A DNA stretch of 64,000 nucleotides, from the NCBI RefSeq assembly GCF_000715075.1, contig NC_134082.1, forward strand, positions 210,685,948 through 210,749,947. The letters run 5' to 3'. The position numbers and the translations under genes are program-made. Source of the DNA: Nicotiana tabacum (Eukaryota > Streptophyta > Magnoliopsida > Solanales > Solanaceae). Within the stretch, counting starts at the first letter, position 1. Every line of letters begins with the position of its first letter. The notes below the pieces were generated by a model. That model was not told the DNA's origin, made no database searches, and was given only the letters and a program-made list of their open reading frames with translations. This document shows positions 1 through 11,249 of the stretch, piece by piece.

Positions 1-2768
1 AAAGAACCCAGATGCACAGTGACAACACTCTTTAGGAAATTTCAGAATTTTTTAACTGAACAATGATATTGAACAAATTCGAACAGATTTACTGAAAAAT
101 AATATCAGATTTCAGTTTTCTTTTCAGTTTCAAATTCCCATTTTTCTGACTTTTTTGTTTCTGCTGCTGCATCCGTGTGTGTGTGTGTGACTGTTCTCTT
201 TTGTTTCTTTTCTGTTTCTTTTTTCTCTTTTTAAAAAAAACTATCACTGAAAACTGATATTCAGTCCTAACATCTCTATCTGAAAATTGATTTCTCTTTC
301 TCTCCAAATTCCTTCTTCAAAATCTGATCTTAAAATATGTTTTTCTTTCTTTCTATCTTCCTTTTTCAGATTTCTGTTTCTGCTTGATTTTCCTCTATCA
401 AAATTTTTCTTTTCCCTCTGTATATTTCTCTGTGTCTGAAAAACTCTTTTTTTTTTTAAACTCTGTCCAGCTCCCTGTATTTATACAGGGCTGGTCCTAT
501 ACAAATTAGTGTTGGATGAACCCTCTTCTCCTTTAAAAATCAGAAAGTTTTTCCATTAAAACTACTTTTGAATATTTTTAAACTAAGTGCTATTTATCCT
601 GTTTTTTCAGCAGCCCATTATCCCTTGTTCCCCATTAGTATCATTAACTAATAGCCATTAATACTCCATTATCAGCACACTATCACATTATTTCAATCCC
701 AATAGTACCCCCTTGAAATCCTGATGTTATTACTGAAAAATCAGAACCTACTGCAAAACAGATTCTAAAATCTGTATAAACTTAATTATCTTTCTGATTT
801 ACAGCTATAACCAATCCTATTAACCTCCTAACACAATTGTATTTGACCAACTTTTGTAAACTTGAATTCAAACTTGACATTACAGCAATATTACACTGAA
901 TTCAGAACTAACATCATAACAACATATTACTGAAATTATCATAACAATTCAGACTAGACTTAACATTGAACCAAGATCAAACACACAGGGTCATGGTCAA
1001 TATACTGACAATGCCCTGTTCAGAAAACAATACATACACATCATACATTTGAATTTACTAATTCATTAAACAAGAACTAACTGATTAACAATAACTAATT
1101 AACTGGTTATAGTAAAATAATCTATTCAAGACAGGCTATCTGAGTCAACATTTTCAGAAGCAAGATTCACAATACAACTAATCGACGAACTTAATCGAGT
1201 CGATTACACACATTGTAATTAATCACAACCAACAGAAACAATTCACATTCGGATCAAGTAGATAGGTAGGAAACAGAAATGACAGAATTAATCAAAACAA
1301 AAATATAAAAAATTAACAAGCTATTAATACAGACAACAATACACGTAGAATACACAAAAGAAATAGAAAAATACCTCTGAATTTTAATCAGACTCGAACT
1401 CAACTCGGCTTCGGATTTTTGTTTGAAATCAAACAGACTTTATTCGAAGTATTCTCAGTTGAGAATACCTCGATTAAAGTCTCTTAGACCTCAACCCTTT
1501 ACTCGAATCGGAAAAATTCCAAGATTGGAAATTTTTTAGGGTTTCAGGTTCTTGGATCTTAAATCCGAACATTTCCGGGCAGATTCGAAAGGAACCAAAC
1601 ATGATACAAGGGTGAGGGTAGCCTAGGGGTCATTTGGTGTTAGTTTGAAACGGATCTGAGTTTGTTCTTGTTTGGTCCGAATCTTCAAAAAAAGATTCGA
1701 GAAGTTCAGAACTGATTCGAGCCAAACTAACTTCAGATCCATAACAAGGCATGCTAGGGGGTACAATGGTGTTAACTAGGGGTTGTTTGGTTTAGATCTA
1801 AACTCGGCTCGAATCTTCAAATGAAGATTCGAGAACCTTCAAGCAGATTCGAGCCAAGTGGCTAGCATAACTGGATAGAGGATGTTCAGGGGGTTCTAGG
1901 TTGTTAAGGTGGTGACCGGCAGCGTTGATGCCGCCGGGTTTCAGGCGGTGGAATCCTAGGGCGGCTAGGGTTAGGAGTGAGGGTTTGGGGGACGATGATG
2001 AACAGTGTAAGAGGGGGGGGGGTGTTCAGTTAGGGGCCGGGGTAAGGGCTTGGGACTTATATAGGGGTGGGGTGGATTGATATCGTCCGTCCGATCAAGT
2101 AAGATGAAGGGCCAGGATTAATTCATTAAACCAAACGACGTCGTTTGGTTTAAAGTTGGGGTCGGAATGAATCGGGTCAATGGGTCGGGTTGCGGGTAAG
2201 GGCATGGGATCTTGACCGTTGGTTGGATTTGATCCAACGGTTTCTGAGAAGCCACGACCAAACGCTGTCGTTTTGGTTCGTCTGGTTTGGACCGGACCTG
2301 GGCTAAAAGATTGGGCTGTGGGGGGGGTTAAAATGTTTTGGGCCTGGATTTTAATCCAGGTCCGATTTTGTATATATATATATATTTTTCATTTTTTTTA
2401 AATTTAAATTTTTAATATTAACTATAAAATAATTTTAACTTCACAAAAATATATTAATTACTCTATAACAATTATTTAACACATAGACAAAACATCAATC
2501 ACACAGTGGAATATTTAAAATAGAACGATGCATATTTTTTGTGATTTTATTTAAATTATCTTTTAAATGCATAATTAAATCCCATATGCATGCAACATGT
2601 ATTTTATTTTATTTTTCATTTTATTTACGACAAAGTAAACATTTTATGGTCATAACACAAATATTTAACACCACGCAAATTCAAAAAATTACACAGTAAA
2701 AGAAATTTATTTTATTTTTTGATTTTATTTTAGAGTAGTTTTCGTAAGGCAAAAATCACGTGCTCACA
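1..2768 (-). mobile_element. Ogre/Tat-type LTR, truncated by window edge
   Basis: Read on the minus strand, the LTR begins TGTGAGCACG at 2768 and continues leftward out of the window. It matches, in inverted orientation, the plus-strand LTR that starts at 29987. Shared landmarks are the opening AT-rich stretch, the paired ACGACGTCGTTTGGT-like boxes, a TATA-like CCTATATAAG at 2056-2065, and the segment ending at position 1, which corresponds to about 35520 of the other copy. The right end abuts decayed gag sequence of another element, so this is an insertion. Whether it is a solo LTR or one end of a full element cannot be decided. Small open frames inside it are not credible genes. Confidence 0.85.
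2056..2065 (-). promoter_or_regulatory. Putative TATA box of the minus-strand LTR
   Basis: CCTATATAAG on the minus strand, about 0.7 kb into the LTR, at the position matching the TATATA at 30705 in the plus-strand copy. Conservation between two copies supports a U3 promoter element. No transcription start can be seen. Confidence 0.5.
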
Positions 2769-3640
2769 AAGTTCACGACGAAGGTGAGCAAGAAGCAAAA
2801 TATGAAATCCACTTCTTTTCAAGATGAGCCAAGTGGAAAGTTGACTCTAAAAGAAATGCAGGAGAAAGAGTACCCATTCCTGGATTCTGATGTGCCAGCC
2901 ATTTTTTAAGAACTCCTCGAGTTAAATCTTATTGAGCTTCCGGAGATGAAGTGACCAAATGAAGCTGGGAAAACAAATGACCCAAATTACTGCAAATATC
3001 AGCGACTTGTAAGCCACCCTCTGGAGAAGTTCTTTGTCTTCAAGGACAAAGTCATGGACTTGGCTCGAGAAAAGAAGATCGTGCTTGAAGATGAGAAAGC
3101 AAGCGCAAACCAAGTCTCTATCACCTTTGGCTCATTCAGTCCGGATGAATTATGTGGTTTTAAAGAAAGTAAAGATGAAGAATTACTGGAGAGCGACAAA
3201 GCTGAAGTCAATCAACCTGATGATGATGAAAGTTGGACATTGGTGACTCGCCGTAGGCACCACAAAAGGAGCCCACGAAAAGAATCAATAGAACAACCAA
3301 CAAGGAAAATGATGGTGAAAAAATCAAGGAGATGGAATCCAGTTAAATATTTGAAGAAAGCAAAAGTGGAGGTGCACCATCCTCAAAAGCCACGACATCC
3401 GGTGACCTTGGAGGAGTTCTTACCAAGTTGGTTCCGCACGAAGATTTCCCATGAGGGCATTGATGCCTCTTATTGCCATGTTGACAAAGGGGAAGAAAAG
3501 AGTGATGACCTACCGTTGGCACCATCTTCGGAAAAGCCCATCGAGTCCACTCCTCAAGAAGTTAATGCTTGTGAGGAAAAGGTCACGTTCACAAATGACG
3601 ATCTTTTCCTAGGTGACACTCTTCATAACCGCCCATTGTA
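2769..3640 (+). pseudogene. gag: Tat-lineage gag, C-terminal remnant
   Basis: Translated remnants include a YCKYQRLVSHPLEKFFVFKD segment and a downstream NQVSITFGSF segment. I recognise both from gag-to-protease regions of Tat-lineage Ty3/gypsy elements. The best open stretch starts at 3054 and runs into protease. Upstream there are in-frame stops (for example in the PAIF*ELLELN segment). The 5' part of gag is absent because the LTR at 1-2768 interrupts the element. In life this would be the capsid/nucleocapsid polyprotein; here it is dead. The family call is strong, the exact boundaries are not. Confidence 0.75.
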
Positions 3641-4140
3641 CCCGGTTGGTTATATGCGCGATGAAAGGGTAAATCGAATTTTGGTTGATTGAGGATCCTC
3701 AGCGAATATTTTGTCAATCCACACTATGAAAGAACTTGGTATTCCCATGAACGAACTCTCAGAAAGTCGTGTGATGATCCTAGGATTCAACCAAGGGGGA
3801 AAAGAGCCACAGGCGCGATCAGGCTGGGATCGCTATTGAAGATATGCAATCAAGTGCATAGTTACATGTGATCGATACGAAGACTTCATACAATGTTTTG
3901 CTTGGGAGGCCTTGGATACATGAGAATAAAGTAATTCCATCTACCTACCATCAATGTTTAAAATACTACGAGAGTGAAGTCGAGAAAAAGATAGTTGTTG
4001 ATGATGAGCCATTCACCGAGGCAGAGTCACACTTCGCCAATGCAAAGTTTTACTTGAAGAACCGCATTGTGAAGAAGCTAAAAGCTAATGATGTCATAAA
4101 AAGAAAACTGACGAGCCCACAACTAAAAGAGACAAAGTGA
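3641..4140 (+). pseudogene. Retroviral-type aspartic protease, Tat lineage (broken)
   Basis: The catalytic region reads ILVD-stop-GSSANI. The active-site Asp is present, but the next codon is TGA (3690-3692), probably from a GGA Gly codon. The frame is then disturbed. A second piece, including the LLGRPWIHENKVIPSTYHQC segment typical of this protease family, is open at 3868-4140 in a different frame. At least one nonsense change and one frameshift therefore inactivate it. It would cleave the gag-pol polyprotein. Confidence 0.75.
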
Positions 4141-5191
4141 CTACTGGTGGAGTCAAAGATATTACCGAGGAGATACAACCCAATGCGAATAAATCTTATA
4201 GAGGGGGTATTGCGTCTTATGGAAAGAAAGTGAGTCCTGCACTCCAATATGTCCCTAAAGGAATAAAGACGAGGGCGAATCATCTAATCTCCAAACTAAC
4301 ACTCTAAAGGAGATAACTCTTCCAGTAAAACGAATTGAGGTAGTAAAGTTGTCCTCGAAGCTACTTGCAGGGTTTGTAGCCCAAAATCGTTTGCAGAATG
4401 TGGCACTCCCTACAAAAATAGATGAAGGTTTTGACCCTAATGGTTACAAGCTATTTGCAAAAGTTGGATACAATCCCAATGAGCCGTCAAAGTTAGGAAA
4501 GTTCCCATCAGAAGCTGAAACGAGGAAACCATGTGAAGGTTTGGGATACAAGCAATCGTCACCAGTGCGCATATCTATAAGAAGGGCGAGTAGCAATTAT
4601 ATCACTATTGAAGACGAATCTGCCGCTTCCAACAAGCCTCCTATCTTTGATCGACTTGGAAAATCACCTGTGAGGACCTTCGTGTTTTAAAGATTGGGTC
4701 CATTAAAGAAGGGGAACAAGTTCCAGAGAATATTTCAAAGCATAAAAACACCCGTTTTGCCTAAAATCTAGAAGATCTCTAAGGATTTCCAAAGTTTGGT
4801 TCCTTCTAGAATGAGGCGACAAACAAAACTTGTGGTTTCATGTAAAGAAGTACTGAAGGTAAAGCCATATACTGTGGTCTATATTAAGGAGTGTGACGAA
4901 GATGAAGAAAGTATGAGTTTTTCGTATCATGTTACTGTACAAGGCGAGAATGGTGTTCCATCTTTAATGGAGGATAATTCACAATTGGAGGATGTTTCAC
5001 CATGTTACCACATATCCTTCAATGATAGAGACCCTCAAGAAGATGAAGATGCAAAAGACGCTCCACCCGAACTTGAAGAAGGAGTGAAGATGACAATTGA
5101 TGCCTTAAAATAAGTTAACCTTAGTACCAGCGAGGAACCAAGACCCACATATTTAAGTGTTTTACTAGAAGCTGATGAAGAGAGCACTTAT
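4141..5191 (+). pseudogene. Pol linker between protease and RT
   Basis: Two open stretches (4349-4690 and 4796-5113) lie in the same frame as the downstream RT and are separated by stops, including TAA at 5111-5113. Residues such as EGFDPNGYKLFAKVGYNP and CEGLGYKQ form a glycine-spaced segment resembling the G-patch-like region after protease in Tat elements. An acidic stretch leads into RT. No enzymatic function is assigned. The shared frame indicates one original polyprotein. Confidence 0.6.
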
Positions 5192-6634
5192 ATGGAGTTA
5201 CTCAAGGAGTTCAGGGATACCTTCGCTTGGAGTTACAAAGATATGCCTGGCTTGGACCCGAAAGTAGCAGTCCATCGCTTTGCAGTCAAAAATGGTGCTC
5301 GCCCTGTTAAACAAGCTCAAAGGCGTTTTAGGTCGGACTTGGTTCCCTTGATTGAAACCGAAGTTAACAAACTCATCGAAGCCGGCTTTATTCGTGAAGT
5401 TAAATACCCAACATGGGTTTCAAGTATTGTCCCTGTAAGGAAGAAAAATGACCAGATTCGAGTGTGCGTTGACTTTAGGGATCTTAACAATGTATGTCCG
5501 AAAGATGAGTTCTCGCTTCCCATTCCAGAACTGATGATCAATGCTACTAGATACGATGCAATGTCATTTATGGACGGTTCATCAAGCTATAACCAAATTC
5601 GCATAGCGCCAAAAGATGAAGAGCTTACTGCATTCCATACTCCTAATGGTATTTATTGCTACAAGGTAATGACTTTTGGCTTGAAAAACGTCGGTGCTAC
5701 TTACCAAAGGGCTATGTAGAATATTTTTGACGATCTTCTCCACAAGAATGTCGAATGCTGTATTGACGACTTGGTGGTAAAATCAAGAGAGAAGGGTGAC
5801 CACTTAAAAGACTTGAGAATGGTGTTTGAGTTTCTCCAGAGGTACTATCTTAGGATGAACCCGTTGAAATGCGCCTTTGCAGTTACTTCCGAAAAGTTCC
5901 TTGGTTTCATTGTTCGACATCGAGGGATTGAAAATAATCAAGCCAAAGTAGATGCAATATTGAAAATGCCTGAGCCTCGGGACATTCACGAATTAAAAAG
6001 TCTGCAGGGAAAGTTAGCGTACCTTAGGAGATTCATTTCAAACCTAGCTGGGAGGTGCCAACCATTCAGTCGCCTTATGAAGAAAGGTGTCCCTTTCAAA
6101 TGGGACCAAGCGTGTAGTAATGCCTTTGAGAGTATTAAATCCTACTTGATTAAGCCTCCAGTTCTGCCAGCCCCTATACTTGGAAAGTCGCTGATACTAT
6201 ATATTTCAGCACAAGAAAGATTTGTTGAAGCACTATTGGCCCAAGAAAATAGTGAAGGGAAAGAAAACTCCCTTTACTACTTGAGCAGGTTGATGACACC
6301 AAATGAGCTGAATTATTCACCAATTGAAAAGTTATGTTTAGCGCTAGTCTTCTCAATCCAAAAGTTGAAGCACTACTTTCAAGCTCATATCGTTCGTTTG
6401 ATTTCTAGAGCAAATCCCATAAAGTTCGTGATTTCCAAACCTGTCCTTAGTGATCGACTAGAAAAGTGGTACCTCCAATTTCAACAATTTGAAATTGTGT
6501 ACATCCCTCAAAAGGCTATAAAAGGACAAGCGTTAGCGGACTTCTCGGTAGATCACCCTATACCTGATGACTGGGAGCTAACTGATGAACTACCTGATGA
6601 GGACGCCATGGTCATCGAAGTTCAGCCTCCATAG
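5192..6634 (+). pseudogene. pol: Reverse transcriptase plus first RNase H, Tat lineage (broken)
   Basis: RT fingers and palm are clear: FAWSYKDMPGLDP, KNDQIRVCVDFRDLNNVCPKD, GSSSYNQIRIAP and MTFGLKNVGATYQRAM. Then TAG (5717-5719) replaces what family knowledge suggests was Gln. The catalytic box reads C-I-D-D (5759-5770), so the usual Tyr of YxDD is Cys. The frame resumes at 5771 through thumb and the first, degenerate RNase H (YYLSRLMTPNELNYSPIEKL, KLKHYFQAH). It ends at TAG 6632-6634, again in frame with the next segment. Two nonsense codons plus the altered active site make it inactive. Confidence 0.9.
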
Positions 6635-6637
6635 AAG

Positions 6638-7147
6638 ATGCACTTTGATGGCACTGCACATCACGGAGGAACTGGTGCTAGTGTAGTATTTGTCACTTCT
6701 CAAGGTGAAGTTCCGCCCTACTCTTTTACGTTGACGCAACTCTGCTCTAACAACATTTCTGAGTATCAAACACTAATACTTGGGCTCGAAATGGCTGTCG
6801 AAATGAAGCGGTTGCAACTGCAAGTCTTTGGTGACTCTCAATTAGTGGTCAATCAACTTTTAGGTAGTTACGATGTCAAGAAGCCTGAACTACACCCATA
6901 TCATGATTACACTAAAAAATTAATAGGATGGCTCGGTGATGTGACTATTCAGCATGTGCCCAGGAAAGAAAATAAGAAGGTGAATGCTTTAGTTGCCTTA
7001 GCTTCATCTTTAACCCTGCCTAATCAAGCGCAAGTTAGTGTCTGCCAAAAATGGGTAGTACCACTGCCAAATGAGGCTGAAGGTGAAGAAAATGAACTCA
7101 AGCATCTTGTTGCTGTTTCTGAAGTCGAGAAAGAAGAATGGAGATAA
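6638..7147 (+). pseudogene. Second (archaeal-type) RNase H of Tat element
   Basis: Begins KMHFDGTAHHGGTGASVVF, with the first catalytic Asp, followed by NISEYQTLILGLEMAVEM (Glu) and VFGDSQLVVNQLLGSYDV (Asp). A dual RNase H arrangement is characteristic of the Tat lineage, where an archaeal-type domain was added after the decayed original. It lies in the same frame as RT and is separated from it only by the TAG at 6632. The typical ADALA motif near the end reads VNALVALAS, so the fourth acidic residue is lost. The frame ends at TAA 7145-7147. Confidence 0.8.
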
Positions 7148-8384
7148 CCCATTATCGACTACTTGTGCTATGGGATACTTCCAGAAAATCCGCGGAGAAG
7201 AACTGAAATCCTTCATCGTGCACTTTGCTTTCTTTTGCTACAAAGATACCTTATACAGAAGATCATTCGAGTGAGTACTCTAGCGATGCTTAGGGGAAGA
7301 TGAAGCACTCAAAGCTTTGCAAGAGGCACATTCTAGGGTATGTGGGTCACACCAGTCAGGACCAAAGCTCTACTTCTATATAAAAAGGATGGAATACTAT
7401 TGGCCAACGATGGTAAAAGATTGCTTGGACTATGCTCGAAGATGCAAGGCTTGTTAATTCCATGCGAATTTTATTCATCAACCTCCTGAAGTGTTGCACC
7501 CGACTATTGCATCCTGGCCATTTGACGCTTGGGGATTGGATATTGTTGGACCACTACCAAAGTCCTCTGGTGGGTACATATACATCTTGGCTACAACTGA
7601 CTATTTCTCAAAATAGGTTGAAGTTGTTGCTCTTAAGTAAGTAAAGAAGTAAAATGTTGCAAGTTTCATCAAAGTAAACATTATTTATTGCTTTGGTATT
7701 CCTCGTTACATAATAACGGATAATGGAAAGTCATTCGATAATAGGCTGATGAATAAGATTTGTGAGCTCTTTGGCTTCAAGCAACGTAACTCTTCGATGT
7801 ACAATGCTGCCGCCAATGGTCTAGCTGAGGCATTCAACAAGACTCTATGCAACTTGTTAAAGAAAGTCATCTCCAAATCCAAACGAGATTGGAATGACCG
7901 TATGGAAGAAGCTCTATGGGAATATAGGACGACTCATCGCACGCTAACACAGGTGACTCTTTATTCACTCATTTATGGAGTCGAAGCCATATTGCTACTT
8001 GAGCGTCAAATACCTTCATTACGACTGGCTATTCAAGAAGGGATCACTGATGAATAAAATGCTCGACTTCGGTTAGCAGAGTTGGAGGCTCTTGATGAGA
8101 AGAGGTTGGAAGCTCAACAGAGTCTTGAATGTTATTAAGCTCGATTATCTCGCGCCTTCAGTAAAAGAGTTCACCCGAGATCCTTTCAAGTAGGATATCA
8201 AGTCCTTGTCGTACGAAGACCCATAATTACTTCCCATAAACCTGTAGCGAAGTTCACTTCAAAATTGGATGGGCCATAAGTCGTACAAGTAGCTTACTCA
8301 AGTGGGCCTTACAAGTTGGTTGATGCAGATGACATGAGAATCGACCCTATCAATGGCAAGTTCTTAAAGAAGAATTATCTTTGA
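7148..8384 (+). pseudogene. Integrase of Tat-lineage element (broken)
   Basis: Pieces in several frames give the zinc-binding HHCC region (EAHSRVCGSHQ ... CLDYARRCKAC, about 7325-7450) and the core Asp residues in WPFDAWGLDIVGP and IITDNGKSFDN. The Glu region AANGLAEAFNKTLCNLLKK lies in the open stretch 7749-8057. After TAA 8055-8057 the frame continues through a C-terminal region (KLVDADDMRIDPINGKFLKK) to a stop at 8382-8384. Several frameshifts and stops (for example around 7620-7650) mean no functional enzyme is made. Confidence 0.85.
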
Positions 8385-8570
8385 AGTTGCAACGCTCCTT
8401 GACGCATGAGCCTAAACTGCATGTTGCTACACTCCTGGTCCGCATGAGTCTAAACTGTGTGCGCCCAAAAAAAAAGTCCGCTAGGTTGAAAACCTCGAAA
8501 GAGGCAGCCTAGGCAAAAGTTAGGACATATAAAAAATAAAATAAATAAATAAAAAAAAATTACCCATTCT

Positions 8571-8634
8571 GAACTATGGTATGATTTGATCCTCTTCACC
8601 GAGGTAAGTAGGCAGCTTAGAGTTTCATTCTAAG
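8571..8634 (+). other. Two-hairpin motif, copy A
   Basis: Starts GAACTATGG and ends hairpin 1 at GTAGGC. Its inner stem is CCTC (8591-8594) with GAGG (8601-8604) around loop TTCACC. Hairpin 2 follows at once: CTTAGA (8616-8621) pairs with TCTAAG (8629-8634). It is the most diverged of six copies in the window; its outer stem is weaker (CTA/TAG plus a wobble). Function unknown. Confidence 0.6.
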
Positions 8635-8859
8635 GTGAGTCGCATAAGTTCAAAAGATACATATTGCCCCAAATTGTTGTCCGAGTGAAGTATGAAGGAA
8701 TGTAAAATCAAGCTGAAACGCCATCCTCCTGTTGAACTTTGATCACAGTTGATTTAAATGGGGCAAGCTTTCATGGTAAATTGGTGTCTTTAATGGGATG
8801 ATTATAGTCTTTTAGGAGGCTACCAAGTATTTGCAATGAAGCTTGGAGATTCATTATGC

Positions 8860-9170
8860 CTTCAAGTTTGCCAAATATTCAAATTTTTGGTCTTCAAGTT
8901 GAAGTCTGCAAATCCGCTAGTCTTTAAGTTGAAGTATTCAAGCCCTCCAAGTCCATCGGTCTTCAAGTTGAAGTCCTTAAGTTCACCAGAATTCAAGTTG
9001 AGTTGTTTAAGCCCTCCAAGTCTTGAAGTCTTCAAGTCTATTAACTATTCAAGTTGAAGTTTAAAGTCCACTGCTCTTCAAGTTGACGCATCAAAGTCCG
9101 CTAAATCTTCAAATCCGTCAAATCATTAAGTTTGTCGGTCTTCAAGTTGAAGTCTACAAATCCGTGAAGA
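8860..9170 (+). repeat. Irregular CTTCAAGTTGAAGT repeat tract
   Basis: The words TTCAAGTTGAAGT, AAGTCC and CTCCAAGTC recur at irregular 25-45 bp intervals. TTCAAGTTGAA is near-palindromic. The local open frame (8836-9057) only reflects this low complexity. Confidence 0.7.
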
Positions 9171-9257
9171 GACCAACTTAAGGTGCAAAGGGACTTAAAC
9201 GTACACCTTAAAATTGGAAAATTAGAAAGCCTCGACTTAAAGACTTGGTGGATTTGT

Positions 9258-9640
9258 CTTTATGATGATGTGGATTTGTCCGTCTATATGTTGATGTTAG
9301 TGTGTCCGTCTATATGCTGATGTTGGTTTGTCTGTCTATATGTTGATGTAGATGTGTCCATCTATATGTTGATGTGGATGTGTCCATCTATATGATGATG
9401 TGGATTTGTCCGTCTATATGTTGATGCGGGTTTCCATCTATATGTTGATGCGGATGTGTCCATCTATATGTTGATGCGGGTTTGTCCGTCTATATGTTGA
9501 TGCGAGTTTGTTCGTCTATACATTGAGGTGGATGTGTCCGTCTATATGTTGATGTTGATGTGTCTGTCTATATGTTGTTGCAAGATCCGTTCGTCTATAA
9601 ATTGTTGTGGATTTAACCGTCCATAAGTTGTTGCGGATTT
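9258..9640 (+). repeat. Minisatellite, about 26-bp unit
   Basis: Units of the form GTCCGTCTATATGTTGATG plus about seven variable bases repeat about 14 times with substitutions (GTCCATCTAT, GTCTGTCTAT; GATGTGGAT, GATGCGGGT). The array decays at the right end (ATAAATTGTTG, ATAAGTTGTTG). It lies in the element's 3' non-coding region. Confidence 0.85.
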
Positions 9641-10343
9641 ATCCTTCGATGGGACGTCATGCACTCGACGACTTTCCTTCTTGTTTGACCTAAAAAGAAA
9701 AAGAAAAAAAAAGACAGACAAAGGAAGAAACTACCTTCACCATTGCTTCCTAATCATTTGTTGACAAACTCAAAGAGATATGCAAAAGCTGGTGATTGAT
9801 ACTCAAAATACATGAAAATATGGGGTTTATATAGATTCTTCAAAGTGGCTGTTGAGAACAGATTTTCGATGTAGGATAGTTGACACAATATGTCTTCTGA
9901 TCGGATTTGGTTAGTATTGGCGGTGGCACAATTCTTTGGAATCCCAAGCCAATAAAACTGTTGGAAAATCACAATTGTAATCAAACACAGTAAAATAGGA
10001 ATTATCAACTACAATGATGTCTACACAAGAAGATAACGTAGAGGCAGTGGGATTGCAAAATTTAAACTCTTGTTAATCATTACCAGTGAAGGCAATATTT
10101 TCTAATTAAAGGGAATTGCAAGTCCAAGTACCAAAAGTTTAATACCTATGTGGCACACTTGAAATTTGTATCTCTTTATACAACTAGAATTGTTTAGTTG
10201 AAGACAAATGCTTTGTAACCTCAAATCTACTTACCAAATTTGGAAAATTAAAGCTAGATCTCTGGGGGAAAAAAAGATGTTACAAATTTTGCGGTAACTT
10301 TAAGCCTAACTTTTGGGGTTCGCCAGCTTACACCTCAATTAAT

Positions 10344-10358
10344 CTTGAAGTGGGGACA
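10344..10358 (+). other. Polypurine tract of the Tat-lineage element
   Basis: CTTGAAGTGGGGA, a purine-rich run two bases before the LTR start, is in the expected place for priming plus-strand DNA synthesis. Confidence 0.6.
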
Positions 10359-10606
10359 TTTGTAAGCATTTAAATTTTATATTATTTAAATCCATAAAGT
10401 TATTTGAACTATATTTTACATTCAAGGTAATGTTGGTCCAAATAAATATTATGGGCTGATATAATTGAATTAATTATATAATTCCAATACTTATGGGTTA
10501 AATAAATAAGTCTTAATCCATTGTGTTAGCCTATTTAAGTAGGCTAAAGTCATGAGCCCACTTCATTATGCCCAAGATGTCATCTTTCTAGAGGTCCAGT
10601 TTGGTG

Positions 10607-10726
10607 CCACGTGTCAAATGATGTGACGCGGCAAGTCAAGCGGAAAAGCCAATAGGACCATGCCACGTGTCAAAATGACAAAGCATGCCCAGTCACACTG
10701 AAAGGTCAATGAATCGCGCCACGTGT
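10607..10726 (+). promoter_or_regulatory. Three G-box/ABRE motifs on a 56-bp period
   Basis: CCACGTGT occurs at 10607-10614, 10663-10670 and 10719-10726, exactly 56 bp apart each time. The first two continue as CACGTGTC, the abscisic-acid response core. TGACG (10623) and CCAAT (10689 region and 10744) words lie between them, 100-220 bp upstream of the TATA box. This fits a duplicated stress-responsive enhancer in U3; activity is inferred. Confidence 0.6.
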
Positions 10727-10826
10727 GCAAGTGACATGTTCTGGCCAATCAAATGCGGCCATGTCACACTTCAACTTGATTGGTCGGAAAGAGTTTGTTC
10801 TTATCATGACTCCTCCCTTCCATAAC

Positions 10827-10834
10827 TATAAATA
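10827..10834 (+). promoter_or_regulatory. TATA box of the 853-bp LTR
   Basis: TATAAATA in the context CATAACTATAAATAAGGG, downstream of the G-box array and upstream of the AATAAA at 11133. Confidence 0.6.
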
Positions 10835-11249
10835 AGGGTCTTTATAACTCAGAAAAGACACCAGAAGTTATAATAAGAAGGAAGAAAGAGCTTGTGGATC
10901 AAACGTTACAAATTCCTCCACAAGTTTCAATCTTCAAGCAATCAAGTTCAAGCTCAAGAACGAAGACCAAATCAAGTTCAAGTCCAAGCAATCAAGTTCA
11001 AGCTCAAGAACAAGATCATCGTTCGTGGCAACAAACATAGATTCAAGATCAAGCTCAAAGGCCCTTGAATTTATTCACTATTGAAAAGAAGAATCAGAGG
11101 ATTCATAAAGATTGTAACACTCAAATATTCGAAATAAAATCCTACGATTGTTGCAATATTTTTCGGTCTTGATTTTATTTTCTCGACGCAAATTTATTGT
11201 CTCCACCTGTACAATTGCTAATTCTCTCCCTAAAAGTTTTTTTTAATCT

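Larger units (their letters stand above)
8385..10360 (+). other. 3' non-coding region of the Tat-lineage element
   Basis: No credible gene lies between integrase and the 3' LTR. The stretch holds an A-rich tract (8520-8560), a two-hairpin motif (8571-8634), an irregular CTTCAAGTTGAAGT-rich repeat, a 26-bp minisatellite, and AT-rich DNA from 9650. It ends with the polypurine-like CTTGAAGTGGGGA just before the LTR. Short open frames at 8836-9057 (+) and 9754-10008 (-) show no family features and are treated as chance. Confidence 0.7.
10361..11213 (+). mobile_element. 3' LTR of the Tat-lineage element
   Basis: Begins TGTAAGCATT and ends CACCTGTACA, with TGTA/TACA terminal inverted repeats, preceded by a polypurine tract. 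Inside are three phased G-boxes, a TATA box (TATAAATA, 10827-10834) and an AATAAA signal (11133-11138), in U3-R-U5 order. A CAAGTTCAAGCTCAAGAACG repeat lies at 10940-11010. The 5' LTR is outside the window, so neither insertion age nor target duplication can be judged (3' flank ATTGC). Confidence 0.8.

Noticed and set aside
8836..9057. 73-codon frame rich in FKLKS
   Set aside because: Translation of the CTTCAAGTTGAAGT repeat tract; no support as a gene.
9754..10008. 84-codon minus-strand frame with hydrophobic start
   Set aside because: Short, AT-rich, antisense to the element, no recognised features.
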